In this document: positions 33,733 to 45,762 of the stretch, one piece after another
Numbering within the stretch: position 1 is the stretch's first letter
Layout of the letters: the number at the start of each line of letters is the position of its first letter
Assembly (NCBI GenBank): GCA_037447655.1
Contig: JBBHKE010003466.1
Span: 1 to 64,000, forward strand
Reading direction: 5' to 3'
DNA length: 64,000 nt
From: Zygnema cylindricum
Taxonomy: Eukaryota > Streptophyta > Zygnematophyceae > Zygnematales > Zygnemataceae
Notes under the pieces: generated by a model
Databases searched by the model: none
What the model was told of the DNA's origin: nothing
The model's input: the letters and a program-made list of their open reading frames with translations, nothing else
Program-made: the position numbers and the translations under genes

Positions 33733-36700
33733 GGTTATGGGCCCACCCTCTAGGGTGCTCATCTTCAACAGATTAGGGTTCATTTATTGGGAAGCCATGA
33801 TTATAAGGGCATTGTGTGAAAAACGATATTGGGGTATTGTCAATGGACAAGTGAATTGTCTATCTCAGGGAACTCCACCAGGGTTTGGTGTAGTGAGGTT
33901 TTCAATAGTAGCTTTTGCTCCAACGAAAGAGCACATCCGAAAAAGGAAAAGGAAAGGAGACACCTCTTACTCCTATTCCCACGGCACTCGGAGCGGTGGC
34001 CGTGAAGACCGAGAAAAACGACATTCTGATGTGGGAATACAACAATATAAATGCTAGGCACTTCATTCTGAGGCACCTCACCAAGCATTGGCTACCTCTC
34101 ATCTTCACATCTTCAAGGCCGAAGATTTGTGGATAACTTTAGTGGAGATCAATAAAGTTGGTACCATTCAAGAGCTTTAGCTGGTTGATTAAAGGTTGAG
34201 GAGTTATACTCCCAAAAGAGGGAAGATGTTAGACTAGTGTAATGATCTCTCTAGTGTGTATATGGAGATAGAAAGTGACGGATGGACAGGCACAATGAAG
34301 ATGAAAGTTAACACCCACATCATGAAGTTGCCTGAGGAGTATGAAAACATAGTGTACCGAGTACAACAAATGGATGACAATTCTTAGAAGTGGAAAACAA
34401 TTGTCCAATTGATACGCGTGCAGGAGAACACTATCGAGATCCGTAGAGGAGGAAAGAGCATTCAAGCTCTAGCTGGCGGAACCGACCGATGGAGGAAGGA
34501 TCCGAAGAAGTTGTTTAACAACTTCAAAAGAGATCAATTTGGAGAGCTTGTGCCCCCCAAGTATCTTTGTCATTTATGCAAAAAGCCAGGACACTTCATC
34601 GCTGATTCCACCAAGCTGTCGGAGCTGAGGCTCCAAGAAAACCATAGAGGGAGTTCTTTCCGAGGGAAGAAGAAGGCACTTGTGGTCACACGTGTCAAAG
34701 GAGAGATCGAGGAGGACGAGTCCTCTGAGGAGGATAGGGAGCTACTTCTCGACGAGAATCAGGAGGAGAAGGAGATCCTTCGGAACAGAAGTGTGATCTT
34801 AGAGCCGTTCGTGAAGCTCCACAAGAAAGATGGATCATCGATTCAAGTGCATCCATGCATATGTGTCTTGACAAACACCTCTTCACTAAGTTAAGAAAGA
34901 TCCCTACTCTAGAAATATAGTATAAGGATGGGAGAGTAGTTACCACATATCTAATGGGCTCGATAGATATTAAAGTCATAGTGAAGGGTAAGATTTCTAT
35001 ACTCACCTTCTCAGATGTGCTTTACATTCTTCAACTGAGTAAAAATCTTGTGTCTACTTCTATATTCGATGACAAGGATTTTTATACCTTCACTAGAAAG
35101 GGAGTCTTTTCAGCTTAGTACAAAGATAAAGTCTACTTCACAGCAGATAAGGGTAGCCAAGGAATGTTTAGGCTTAACCTGAGTAGTGAAAAGAAAAGTG
35201 TTTACTATGGTGGTGTCCCGAGCTTAGTGATATGGCATAAGCAGTTAGGGCATGTGCATTTTGATACGTTGAGGGAAATGAAGAAGTTGGGTGTAGTAGA
35301 AGGCATTCAGTTTTGGGATAATGAAGTGATGGATGATTATAGTGGCTATGCCCAAGCTTAGGCTCATAGACTCCTCATTCCCAAAACTGGCACGTTTAGA
35401 GGTGATAAAGTACTAGATTTGGTCCACACAGATATTTGGGGACCAGAAAGAGTACCTTCCGTTGGGGGAAAGAGGTATATGATGACAATAACTGATGACT
35501 AGTCTAGATATTTTAGAGTCTCTTTACTAAAAGCAAAGTCTAACACACCAAAGTACTTCAATCAATACCAAGCCTTGAGTGAGAAGTTGCACAAAACCCC
35601 CATTAAGCGAATAAGGAGTGATAATGGAGGAGAGTACACCTCTAACCTCTTTGAGGAATACTTCAAAGATGAGGGAGTTCAGCATCAGAAAACTGTACCG
35701 AATAATCCAAAACAAAATGGGGTAGCTGAAAGGTTGAACTAGACTTTAGGAGATTGTGTGTGTAGTATGTTGGCTGATAAAATATTAAGAAGAAGATTTT
35801 GGGTAGAAGCCATGAACTATGCTTATTACATTAAGAATACAATCCTCACTAGAGCCGTTAAAGGAATGACATCTTATGAGAGATGGGTTTAAAGGAAGCC
35901 GGATATTTCTCACTTGAAAGTATTCGGTAGTCAAGTTTACAGTCTTGACACAGATAAGAAAAACTAGAAACTAGATATTAAAGGGAAACCGCGATATTTT
36001 GTGGGATATAATGAGGATGTAAAGTGATATAGAGTTTATGACTTAGCTAAACAAGATATCATATTGGTAAAGCATCTAGTTGTTATGGATGAAGGAAAGT
36101 CATTTGATCCCTTCAAATACACTAAGAAAATCAAAATCAGTTTTGAGTCCGAGAGTGAGGAGGACTTAGATCTTCTTAGAAGGGACACAAGTGAAAACAT
36201 GATTGTAGATTCAGGGGAGATATACCAAAATCTCCTCATATTTCTACACACTCTGAGGAGAGAGAGGAAGAGGATCCAAAATTGACTTCCATGGTTGGGG
36301 AGCCGATGAGACAGTAAGGGGGAACCCGAGACTTCCATCCATTCAAGCTTCAAACTTTGAGGGAGGACGGAGGAGCAGCAAAAGACTACAAGAAAAACAG
36401 GCTGCTCACAAGGTAACAAAGCTATCTCACCCAGATGAGTCTCAGTCATACTTGGACGATATGAACAGTCTAGAGAACCAATAGGTCAAAGCCATAAATG
36501 ATGAGATGGCTTCCATCATGGAAGCTAATACTTGGGAGCAGGTGGATTGTCCCCCAGAGAAAAAACCTATCGGGTGCAAATGGGTATTTAAATTGAAACA
36601 TAACCAAGATAATACCATTGAGAGATATAAGTCTCGTTTGGTAACAAATGGGTTCACCCAAAAAGAGGGGATAGATTATGAGGAGACTTTAGCTCCGGTG

Positions 36701-38024
36701 GTTCGGTTCCCATTTGTAAGGATTCTACTTGGTCTAGAAGCATCGGAAGACATGAAAATTCACTAGATGGATATCAAAGCCGCTTTCCTCAACGGTGAAC
36801 TAGAGGAAGAAATCTTCATGCAACAACCAAAGAGATGTATAAAGGAAGGACAAAAGAGCAAAGTCTACAGGCTCATAAAGCCCTTATATGGACAGAAGCA
36901 GGCTATTTAACAAAGGAACAAGAAACTAGATGAGTTTCTCACCAGTCATGGATATATTCGGATCAATTTTGACCATTCTATTTATATGTTTGAGGATGAT
37001 TATGGCGTGATTTTTATGGCAATTTATGTGGATGATTGGTTGGTGTTAAGTAAATCTATTGAAAAGATCAATAAGTTAAAGAAAGAACTTAGAAGCAGAT
37101 TTGACATAAAGGATTTAGGGGAGGCTAAATATATTTTGGAGATTCAAATGGAAAGAGATAGAGGGAAGAAATAATCAGACTTACTTAAAAGGAAGTTATC
37201 AGAAATATGTTTGAGAAATTTCAGATAGAAAAGTCAAACAGTTGTACCACTCCCATGGACATGAAGAAAGTAAGTGATGGGAGTGTAGAAAGTGGAGTGA
37301 TAATAATAGATAATCAGATGAGTCTAGTAGAGAGACAGCTTATGAAGTCTATTCCTTACAGATAAGTTGTAGGAAGCTTGATTTACTTTATGAACTGCAC
37401 TAGACCAGACATAGCAGCAACAATTGAACAATTGGAGTCCTCAATAGGAGTCTTAATGGTCGTACGAAGAGAGATTCGGAGGCAGCCAAGAGAGTCATGA
37501 GACACTTGGTGAGAACTAGGGATTTATGGTTGCATTTTGGAGGGGAGCACACTAACATCACTACTTGAAGTGATGCTTGTTATGGGGATGCACCTATGAG
37601 AAGATGCACTTCTATATATGTGTTATATGTGAGGAAAGGTGCTTGTTGTTGGAGTAGCAAGCAACAAAAGGTGGTTGCTCAGTCCACTATGGAGGCTGAA
37701 AACATGGCCTCTTGTTCTACTCTGAAAGAGTTGATTTGGGTCAAGTCTTTATTACAAAAACTTGAGTATATGAAAGAGGTGCATGAAGTGTTTTGTGATA
37801 ATCAGGCTGCAATTATAATTGCAGCCAATCCAAAACATCATTTTTAGGCTAAGCATATGGATATAAGATTGATTTTTGTGAGGGACAAGGTTGAAAACAA
37901 AATTGTGAATCTCGTGTTTAGAGGCGATGGGGAAATGGTAGCTAATATGATGACAAAGCTTGTGCCCACTCCCAAGTTAAAATACTGCAGAGAAAAGTGT
38001 GGGTTAAAAGAGAAACTAAAATAA
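33713..38024 (+). pseudogene. Copia-A gag-pol, most complete copy
   Basis: The gag start codon, expected at 33713, is ATA here. The frame continues as QVMGPPSRVLIFN through the primer site. The gag centre is near 34020-34390. The frame 34409-34894 holds the zinc knuckle CHLCKKPGHFIADS (last Cys lost) and an acidic linker. Protease and pre-integrase run 34900-35370 (HKQLGHVHF), integrase to about 36000 (IRSDNGGEYTSN near 35615), RT 36506-37170 (YVDDWLVLSKS near 37030, instead of the usual DL) and RNase H 37560-38024 (MEAENMASCSTLKE; FCDNQAAIIIAANPKHHF). Roughly a dozen stops and frameshifts make it inactive. Stops in the DDW motif and near GVAERLN are shared with the chimeric copy at 26.2-26.5 kb. 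Confidence 0.9.
33733..33747 (+). promoter_or_regulatory. Primer-binding site, half-tRNA type
   Basis: GGTTATGGGCCCACC directly follows the LTR and is the same 15-mer as at 15160-15174 and 21239-21253. At 45763-45777 one base differs (GGTTATGGGCCCGCC), and the copy at 56805-56819 reads GGTCATGGGCCCACC on the minus strand. It is also translated as the codons for VMGPP in gag. Confidence 0.82.
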
Positions 38025-38043
38025 GACTAGAAACGAAGGGGAG

Positions 38044-38801
38044 TTTTGAAATCAATAGATTTAGGGGAGATAATTTCTAGGTGTTAATTGATTAGAATAG
38101 CTAAAAAAAAAAGCGTAGGCAGCCTGCCTCCACCTTCTCTCTCTAGCCCCCATACTTGTTATAGTCACTGAAGGAGAGAGAGGGCGGTGGAGCCATGGTT
38201 GCCTCAGCTCCTTAGGCAAGACTAAAGAGTGACCTAAGTCACTTTCAACAAAAAGATTAAGTCCGGTAGGACTCGAACCTCTGATCGGAAGAGCGAGGCG
38301 TAGCCGTCCTCTCTTAAAAGTCTGTCATAATAGTCCGTTAGGATACATAGGGTTTGATTGCTATTTAAACACTAGCTAGACCATTAATTCGATAAAGGAA
38401 TAACATATTTAGGACATATTATCTAGTTGAGTTTTAGTACGAACGAAAAAAATGTACCACACATTTGTTATTTTGAACGGCTAGCATAAAAAGCCGGTTT
38501 GGATCCGACGACCCTCTATATCGCTAAGATCCCTGAATGGCCGCCTTGGGGATTTTCGGACGTGACATGATCTACTATCACGTGGCAAGATATCATTGAG
38601 AAGTGGGAATCAAAGGTAGCGCGAGGATAAGTTTGAAAGAGATACACGTCCATTCTATGGCCTTGTCGTACATAAGCCATACAGAAAGTACATCGGCCGT
38701 AGTACCTTTCTCTACTGTACAGTCCTCTGATTGGTTCATACATCAATAGATAGGGGTTGTGAAAGGGGTTTAGAACTTAGAGGATTGAGGAGGTAGCCAC
38801 C
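38044..38801 (+). mobile_element. Copia-A 3' LTR, first part
   Basis: Starts TTTTGAAATCAATAG (TG reduced to TT) after AAGGGGAG and aligns with the LTR at 32747. It contains the tRNA-like segment (B-box complement at 38269-38279). It is broken at 38801 by Copia-B and continues at 44998. The joined length is about 1.0 kb. Confidence 0.87.
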
Positions 38802-39802
38802 TTGTTGATTTGAGGCAAATGGTGCCACTGAAGAAGATGAAGAAGCATCGGCAGTTGTCATGACAATCAAATATGGAAAGAAGAAACTCTCACAAAATCC
38901 CACAAAACACCAGCTTCACAATGTAGCCCTAAGCAAACCAGACACACAAGGTCTGCAAATTTGCCACAATATAGATTTTACACCAAGGAAACATTATGCA
39001 GAATTTCACAAGGTTCAGCCAAAAGGTCACATTGATCTTATAATTCAAAAACACTTAGAAACTGCTTCGCAGTTTTGCACACAAAAATCATACTTTTCCT
39101 ATAATAACTAAAGTACTATATATACAAGTGAGCCTACAGTTGATCACACCATACAACAACTACAATTGGTACACTACTATTCATCAACAAAATCCCACCG
39201 TCGTATGCACATAAATATTTACACCAATCAGACTGCCGCTAGAAGTGAAATAGTACGCGGTTAAAGTTCGTCCTCTGAAATGACGCTACAGTCAATACTT
39301 TTCTTCAAAAATGACAGCGGACTCAGTCTGCTTTCTAGGTATTCTTTCACAACCGAAGATGAACCCCCACGTGTAACTCCTATCCTCAAATGAAACTGTA
39401 CCTTTCTTTCTAGAACAACCAAACTTGACTTTCTCGCGGACTGACACATATGCCTAAAGTGCACCAAATGTGTGTACTCTCTTTGGAGTTGCATACTCAC
39501 AAAATTATATCCCCGTCAATTTATCTTCACACAAACTGACTAAAGTTCAGATTACCTTTCTTGCGCACTCTGCTATAGTTGCTATGACTCTACAATGACT
39601 GCTATGACTGCTGTGACTGCTATGACTGTTATGATTTGTCAGCGCAACTGTGATATTAGAGTAGCGCAGCAGCAATGTCAGATCATTGCAACATAGCAAC
39701 AAGCGTAGAGTACTCAAAGTTTCCAGCTGCGATGTCAGACTTAGCGCAGCATGGGAGTATAGTAGCAAGATATAGAGAGGACTCAAGGTTTCCAAAACAA
39801 CA
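38802..39802 (-). mobile_element. Copia-B 3' LTR (1001 bp)
   Basis: As the left boundary on the plus strand it reads TGTTGATTTGAGGC, and it ends CCAAAACAACA at 39802. It aligns throughout with 43974-44992. The segment 39590-39770 holds CTGCTATGACTGCTGTGACTGCTATGACTG-like short repeats and GCGCAGCATGGGAGTATAG. The complement starts TGTTGTTTTGGAAACC after the purine-rich GTTTAGAGGAG. Confidence 0.9.
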
Positions 39803-42800
39803 CTCCTCTAAACCTTTAAACTTTCTCAGCCATTGAGTCCACATTCCTCCCTACAAAACTTCAACTTAGGTGCAGGTAAAGGCTTAGTCATCATATCTGC
39901 TACCACCTTCTCATCCGGAAGATAATTGAGTTTCAAAATCTTGTTCATCACCTTTTCTCTTACAAAATGCAACTTTTTGTTAATATGCTTGCTTTTGAAG
40001 TGATGACTTGGATTGGGTGCAATTGTAATATCTGCCTGGTTGTCACACTACACTATTTGAGGTCCGGATTTTATAAAATGAAGTTTTTGGAGGAGCGACT
40101 TTACCCATAGTAACTCCTTGAAAGCTGAGCTTGCTACCAAATATTCAGCCTCCATTGTAGATTGAGCTCTTACCTTTTGAAGCTTGCTGCTCTAACAACA
40201 TGTTCCACTTCTAATCCTCAAAATGAATCCGGTTGTGGAACCGCGGCTTGGCATGTCCCGTAGCTAGCATCCCTCCAAGTTTGAATTTTGACTTCATCTC
40301 CAACGAGAGCAAGTTTAAGATTTAGTGTTGCAACAAGGTATTGAAAAGCTCTTTTTGCTACTTCCCAATGTGATTTCCTTGGATTCTGTAAACTACGACT
40401 CAACACACCAACTGTTGCCGCAATATCCGACATAACGCTGTTCATGAAGTAGATGAGACTCCCAACAATCTGTCGATATGGAATGGTGGCCATAAAATCT
40501 GCCTCCCGTGAATCAAAGATGTCATCAAAGATGACTCCTCCATTGGTCTCAATGCCTTCCACCTTTTGCTTAAATTCCATGGGAGTGGCACTTCCTTTTG
40601 CCTCTGCCATGCCAAAATTTTCAAGCACATTTCCTATCGCTTCCCGCTGCGTTAGATGAATTGTTCTCCAATCTCTATCCCTTTCTACTTCAATTCCAAG
40701 AATATACTTTGCCTCACCTAAATCCTTCATCTCAAATCTTGAATTCAAGGTTGCCTTGATTTTGTTAATCTCATTTAATGATTTGCTTAAGAGACACAAA
40801 TCATCTACATATGCTGCAATGTAAATGATCCCATCATCCCCTTCCATAACATAAACAGAGGGATGTGAGCTAATCCTTACGAATCAAAGACCGGTTAGGA
40901 ACTCATCTAGTTTCAGATTCCATTGACGTGGAGCCTGCTTCAGGCCGTACAGGGATTTCAACAGTGTATAAACCAGATTTTCTTTTCCCGTCTCTTCATA
41001 CATTTTAGGCTGCTTCATATAAATTACTTCCTCTAGATCTCCATGCAAAAAGGCTGTCTTAAAATCCATTTAATGTAATTCTATATTTTCAATGGCCGCT
41101 AAATACAAAATTCTAACGGTTGGAAATCGGTCAACCAGAGAGAAAGTCTCTTCATAGTGAATTCCCTTTTTCTGACTAAAGCCTTTAGCAATTAGTCTAG
41201 CTTCCTATCTTTCAATTGAGTTATTTGCGTTCAACTTGACTTTAAAGACCCACTTAGAACCGATGGCTTTTCTATCCGGCGGAAGCTCCACAAGCTCCCA
41301 GGTTTGAGCCTCCATTATCGATCGCATTTCATCATTAACTGCGGAGATCCATTAATCCTTTTCCAGAGCTGAAAAAACTTCCTGTATTGTGACTGGTTCC
41401 ATCGTGCAGGTTGACAATAGAGGAGCCTTGCAGCTTTGCAACAGCCTCGTAGCTTTGCAATTTCGCAGCAACGCAGTTTTCACTTGGTTCCAACGTGTTG
41501 ACAAAAAAGAGAGGAGCTTCGCAATTTCCCATCCTACTACTTTGCTTTCTTCCCCGCGGAAAATCTGAGGCTAGAACTGTTGGATTCAAAGGTTGCCGCC
41601 AAGGAGGAGGTGGAGGAGGAGGAGGTTTCTCCACATGTGGACCAGCAGGAGGGTCCAAAGTGAGGCTAGAAGAAGTGAGAGGAACACTTTCAAAAATGAC
41701 ATATTCTTTGATTTTGGAATCGTTTTCAACATTTGTCATGCCAAAAACATCTATCGATCGACTTTCTTCCTTCACCTGAATATTTCTAGCAGTCTGAAGA
41801 GTATTCCTATCCGTATTTAATACGCTATATCCTACGGATTCATCATCATATCCCATAAAAATTATGGGAACTCGTTTCGGATTAAGCTTAGAAATTGGGA
41901 GATTATCCAATATAAAACATTTACTCCCAAAAATTTAGAAATGTCTACCATTTGGTTTTCTTCCGGTCCACACCTCATATGTTGTTTTCCCTTTCACTGC
42001 TCTAGTCTCTATTTTATTCCTAATATACGACGCACACGAGAAAGCCTCTCCTCAAAGTTTGAAATTTATTCCTTTATCTAGTAACATAGAATTTGCACTT
42101 TCCGTTAGAGTTCGGTTCAGTCTTTCGGATACTCCATTCTATTCAAGAGTATATAGAACTGTAAATTGTCGAGAAATGTCAATTTCTTTCAAATAGACCG
42201 AGAATGCATGAGAAATATATTCCCCTCCGTTGTCGGACCGAAAGGAAAGGATCAGTTTGCCATGAAGATTTTCGGCCCATGCCCGAAAGTGTTTGAAGTG
42301 AGTGAGCACTTCACTCTTTTCTTTCATAAAGTAAACCTTAATATATCTTGAGAAATCATCCGTAAACGTTACCAAAAACCTGGTGCCATTGAGGGAAGGA
42401 ACTTTTGACGGTCCCCATACATCTGAATGAATAATTTGCAGCAAATCCCTTGCCCGGTTATCAGCTGTCAGAGGTAAGGGCAGCTTATGAAGCTTTCTGA
42501 AAGCACACCCATCACATACATGAGAATTTGTTTGTCCTAATTTAACACCATCTATCATATTTTGATTTAACATTTTATCAAGCCTTTCATGATGAACATG
42601 ACCGACCCTCTTATGCCACAAAACATATTCTGGAAGGACACTGGAGTATGCAAAATCAATTTCATTAGCCAAGTCCATCCGGTACAACAAGTTTGGGCCT
42701 CTAGTTCCTACCAAAGCTACTCTCCCATCTTTGCTTACTACCTTTTTTCTATTCTTCTGTAAAATTTCAAAACCTTTCATTTCCGTCACTGAAGTGGAAA

Positions 42801-44074
42801 ACATTTTTTTTCGTAAACTTTGGGATATAGAGAACATCATGCAAGGTCCTTTTTACAACTTGACCATTGATATCACATGCTAAATCAACGCTTCTCTTTG
42901 CCGTAGCCTCCACACCGTTGTCATCTGCGTAATGAATCGGACGAGTGGGAATTAGAGTAAGCGATTTGAAGTAAGCCTGATTGTCGCACATGTGAGAGGA
43001 GCTTCTGGAGTCCATAATCCACTCGTTCTCTCGGGGTCCCTCCACGAGATCTTTTGCAAGAGCAAAGAACTCAACATCACCCGATTGTAGAAATCTGACC
43101 ACGTCTTCCTTTTCCTTCGACCCTTCGTCTTGTGATGTCTCATCAAATGCAAGGAACGCCGCATTTTTAACCAACAATTTTGATGCCGCCACTTTTGATG
43201 GTGAGTCCTCGGACGCACCCTCCATCCCGCACGATAAATATCCTATTTCGCACGATTTTATAAATGTCGGACACAACCAGAAAACATGACCTTGACCAAA
43301 GCAATAGACACACCTATCATATTACCTATAATTCTGATTGGGTGTAAAGTTTCTATTTCCAATAAATCCAGCCGGCTTATATATCTGTGCATTGTAAGCT
43401 ACCACTGTTTGACCACCATTTAAGGCTATTTGAGTGGCCTCTTCATCTAAGATATAAGCGTGAGCTTCAGTTATATACCATTTACTTTTCTCTAACCTTC
43501 TTAACTCTTCCGCAGCTCCTCTATATTCAGTAGGTGGCCCTCTTATTATAATCATAGCTTGATGATAAGGAGGAAAACTAACTCGGAGTATGCATTCTCT
43601 AACAATAGAAACTTCAAGCTGTTACAATATGAGTTCATGTCACCCCCAATATACTTATAGTCCGAAATTTTTCCATCAGTTAAAACCTAATTCTGCTCAC
43701 TAGCTAAGACGTAAGATTCACTCAGAGCCGTCCATATTTCACATGCCGTAGAGATAATAATATATGTCATGTTTAGATCTTCGGACAAAAGTAAATTCAG
43801 AACATGTAATGCATCCTCATTTTTCTTTCCAAAATCAGGATCAGTATCTAGAAGGATAATAGAAAATCACATCATATTATTTCACTTGTTTCAGGTAAGA
43901 TTTAGTCAAATCGGCCCAATAAAGATACTTCTGCCCATTAAACACCAAGATCCGTGAGGGAGGGCCGGTGACATGTTGATTTGAGGCAACTGGTGCCACC
44001 GAAAAAGATGAAGAAGCACCGGCAGTTGTCATGATAATCAAATATGCAAAGAGAAAACTCTCACAAAATCCCAC
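39803..44074 (-). pseudogene. Copia-B gag-pol
   Basis: Read leftwards. Gag starts in the right LTR (a candidate ATG near 44033: MTTAGASSSFSVAPVASNQH) and crosses the LTR end as VTGPPSRILVFNG. Gag covers to about 43290. Protease: EWIMDSRSSSHMC near 43015, with Arg where DSG/DTG is usual. The 233-residue open frame 42840-42139 carries pre-integrase (HKRVGHVHHERL, CDGCAFRKLHKL) and integrase with HSDVWGP and FRSDNGGEY. The frame 41910-41335 includes an eight-proline run in the linker. [20 protein letters not shown] near 41060 and AAYVDDLCLLSKS near 40810, with the frame 40847-40218 open for 209 residues. RNase H follows to about 39850. It is the best-preserved copia here, though still interrupted. 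Confidence 0.9.
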
Positions 44075-44992
44075 AAAAGACCAGCTTCACAATGAAGGCC
44101 TAAGCAAACCAGACACACACTAGGTCTGCAAATTTTCCACAATATAGAATATACAACAAGGAAACAACATGCACAATTTCACAAAGTTGTACAAAAAGAT
44201 CACAATGATCTTACAATTCAAAAACACTCAGAAACTGCTTCGCAGTTTTCCATACAAAAATCATACTTTTCCTAAAATAATCTTAGTCCTATATATACAA
44301 GTGAGCCTACAGTTGATCACACCGTACTACAACTACCGTGGTCAATTGGTACACTAATATTCATCAACAAAATCCCACTGTCGAATGCACATAAGTATTT
44401 ACACCAATCAGACAGCCGCTAGAAATGAAATAATATGCAGTTAAAGTTTGTCCGCTGAAATAAAGATACAGTCAATACTTCTTTTCCAAAATGACGGCAG
44501 ACTTATTTCGCTTTCCACGTATACTTTCATCACCGAAGATGAACCTCCACATGAAAATTGGGTTCTCAAATGAAACTGTACCTTTTCTTGTAGAACAACC
44601 AAACTTGACTTTCTCACGGACCGACACATGTGCTTGAAGTGCACTGAATCTGTTTACTCTCTTTGGAGTTGCATACTCACTAAAAAATGTCCTCGTCAAT
44701 TTATCTTCACACAAACTGACTAAAGTTCATAACACCTTTCTTGCGCAGACTGCTATAGCTGCTATGACTCTATTATGATTGCTATGACTGCTCTGACTGC
44801 TATGACTGCCATAATTTGTCAGCGCAGCTGTGACATAATTTGTCAGCGCAGGTGCGATGTTAGATCACCGCAGCATAGCCGCATAGCAACAAACATAGAG
44901 TACTCAAGGTTTCCAGCAGCAATATGAGACTTAGCACAGCATGGCAATATAGTAGCAAGATATAGAGAGGACTCAAGGTTTCCAAAACAACA
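43974..44992 (-). mobile_element. Copia-B 5' LTR (1019 bp)
   Basis: Pairs with 38802-39802. Element ends are TGTTGATTTG (left) and CAAAACAACA (right). Flanking CACCT occurs at 38797-38801 and 44993-44997, a perfect 5-bp target duplication for the 6191-bp element. The primer region on the minus strand, TGTCACCGGCCC, is a strongly altered version of the Copia-A site. Confidence 0.92.
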
Positions 44993-44997
44993 CACCT

Positions 44998-45238
44998 CTC
45001 TCCCAATAAGCTTCTATAAATATTGGCATCTTTGCCACTTGATAAATAATTGCCTGGTTGGGCGTTTTCAGTGATTCTTTTTGCTGTGGACTCAAGGGAG
45101 TCTAAAATGCAGAAGGAGGCAATCATATTGTAAATTTGCCTACTTGGATAGCAGTTGATCTAATTGGAAGTGGGTTAGTGAAAAATTACCTAGAGGCTTC
45201 ATTAATTTTGCAGTCCAAATGGGCGACACATAATTGCA
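44998..45238 (+). mobile_element. Copia-A 3' LTR, second part
   Basis: Continues the LTR interrupted at 38801: CTCTCTCCCAATAAGC, TATA-like CTATAAATATTGGC near 45012, TTTTCAGTGATTCTTTTTGC, and the end ACATAATTGCA. Directly after it comes the middle part of an A2-type LTR rather than unique DNA. Confidence 0.88.
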
Positions 45239-45762
45239 CTATTTGTACATAAAGTACTCTAGCATCTGTACTTTATTCTACATTACATTCATGTGATTTG
45301 ATAGTACCTCAGTAATAAGGGGTTTAAAGAGGTGTTTAGGACTTAGAATATTTTGGGTAAGCAGCCGCCTCTCCAAAAGAACATCTTCTATAAAAGGCAA
45401 CTTTGGCTAGACATAATTATCAACTCATTTGACCATTTTCAGTGATAATTTTCGCTACAGACTCAAGGGATTCCAAGCTACACAAGGGTGTAGTCCGAGA
45501 GAGTATTTGCCTGCCAAGGTGTCGGTATTTCTAAAGGAAATTCAAAGTGGGGAATGTTATCCAAAACTCATATTTTAACTTTGCATTCGGTGGTCGAACT
45601 GAGCATACAGAAAGTCTTATTTCAGAAGGGTGAATCTTTAATGGGGTTTTGATTGTCAAGTAGTCAATCATTTCGGTTTATATAAAATTTCAGGGGACAC
45701 TATCTAGATTAGCTTCTTCAGACATGCGAATTGTGTGTGGCAATGAAGCCCATAGAATTACA
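45239..45762 (+). mobile_element. Copia-A2 5' LTR, 5'-truncated
   Basis: Aligns with 48300-48840, the second half of the A2 3' LTR: AGGACTTAGAATATTTTGGG, GTGATAATTTTCGC, GGTGTAGTC, and the end CATAGAATTACA. The first 600 or so bases, including the tRNA-like part, are missing. The primer site GGTTATGGGCCCGCC follows at 45763. Confidence 0.8.

Noticed and set aside
21361-38024. Alternative genetic code with TAG read as Trp or Gln
   Set aside because: TGG is used normally for Trp in the hAT and Gypsy frames, and many TAA/TGA stops and frameshifts accompany the TAGs. Decay by deamination explains the pattern.
32747-45238. 5-bp target duplication around the whole Copia-A element
   Set aside because: The bases before 32747 (GGTTT) and after 45238 (CTATT) differ, so simple insertion could not be shown.
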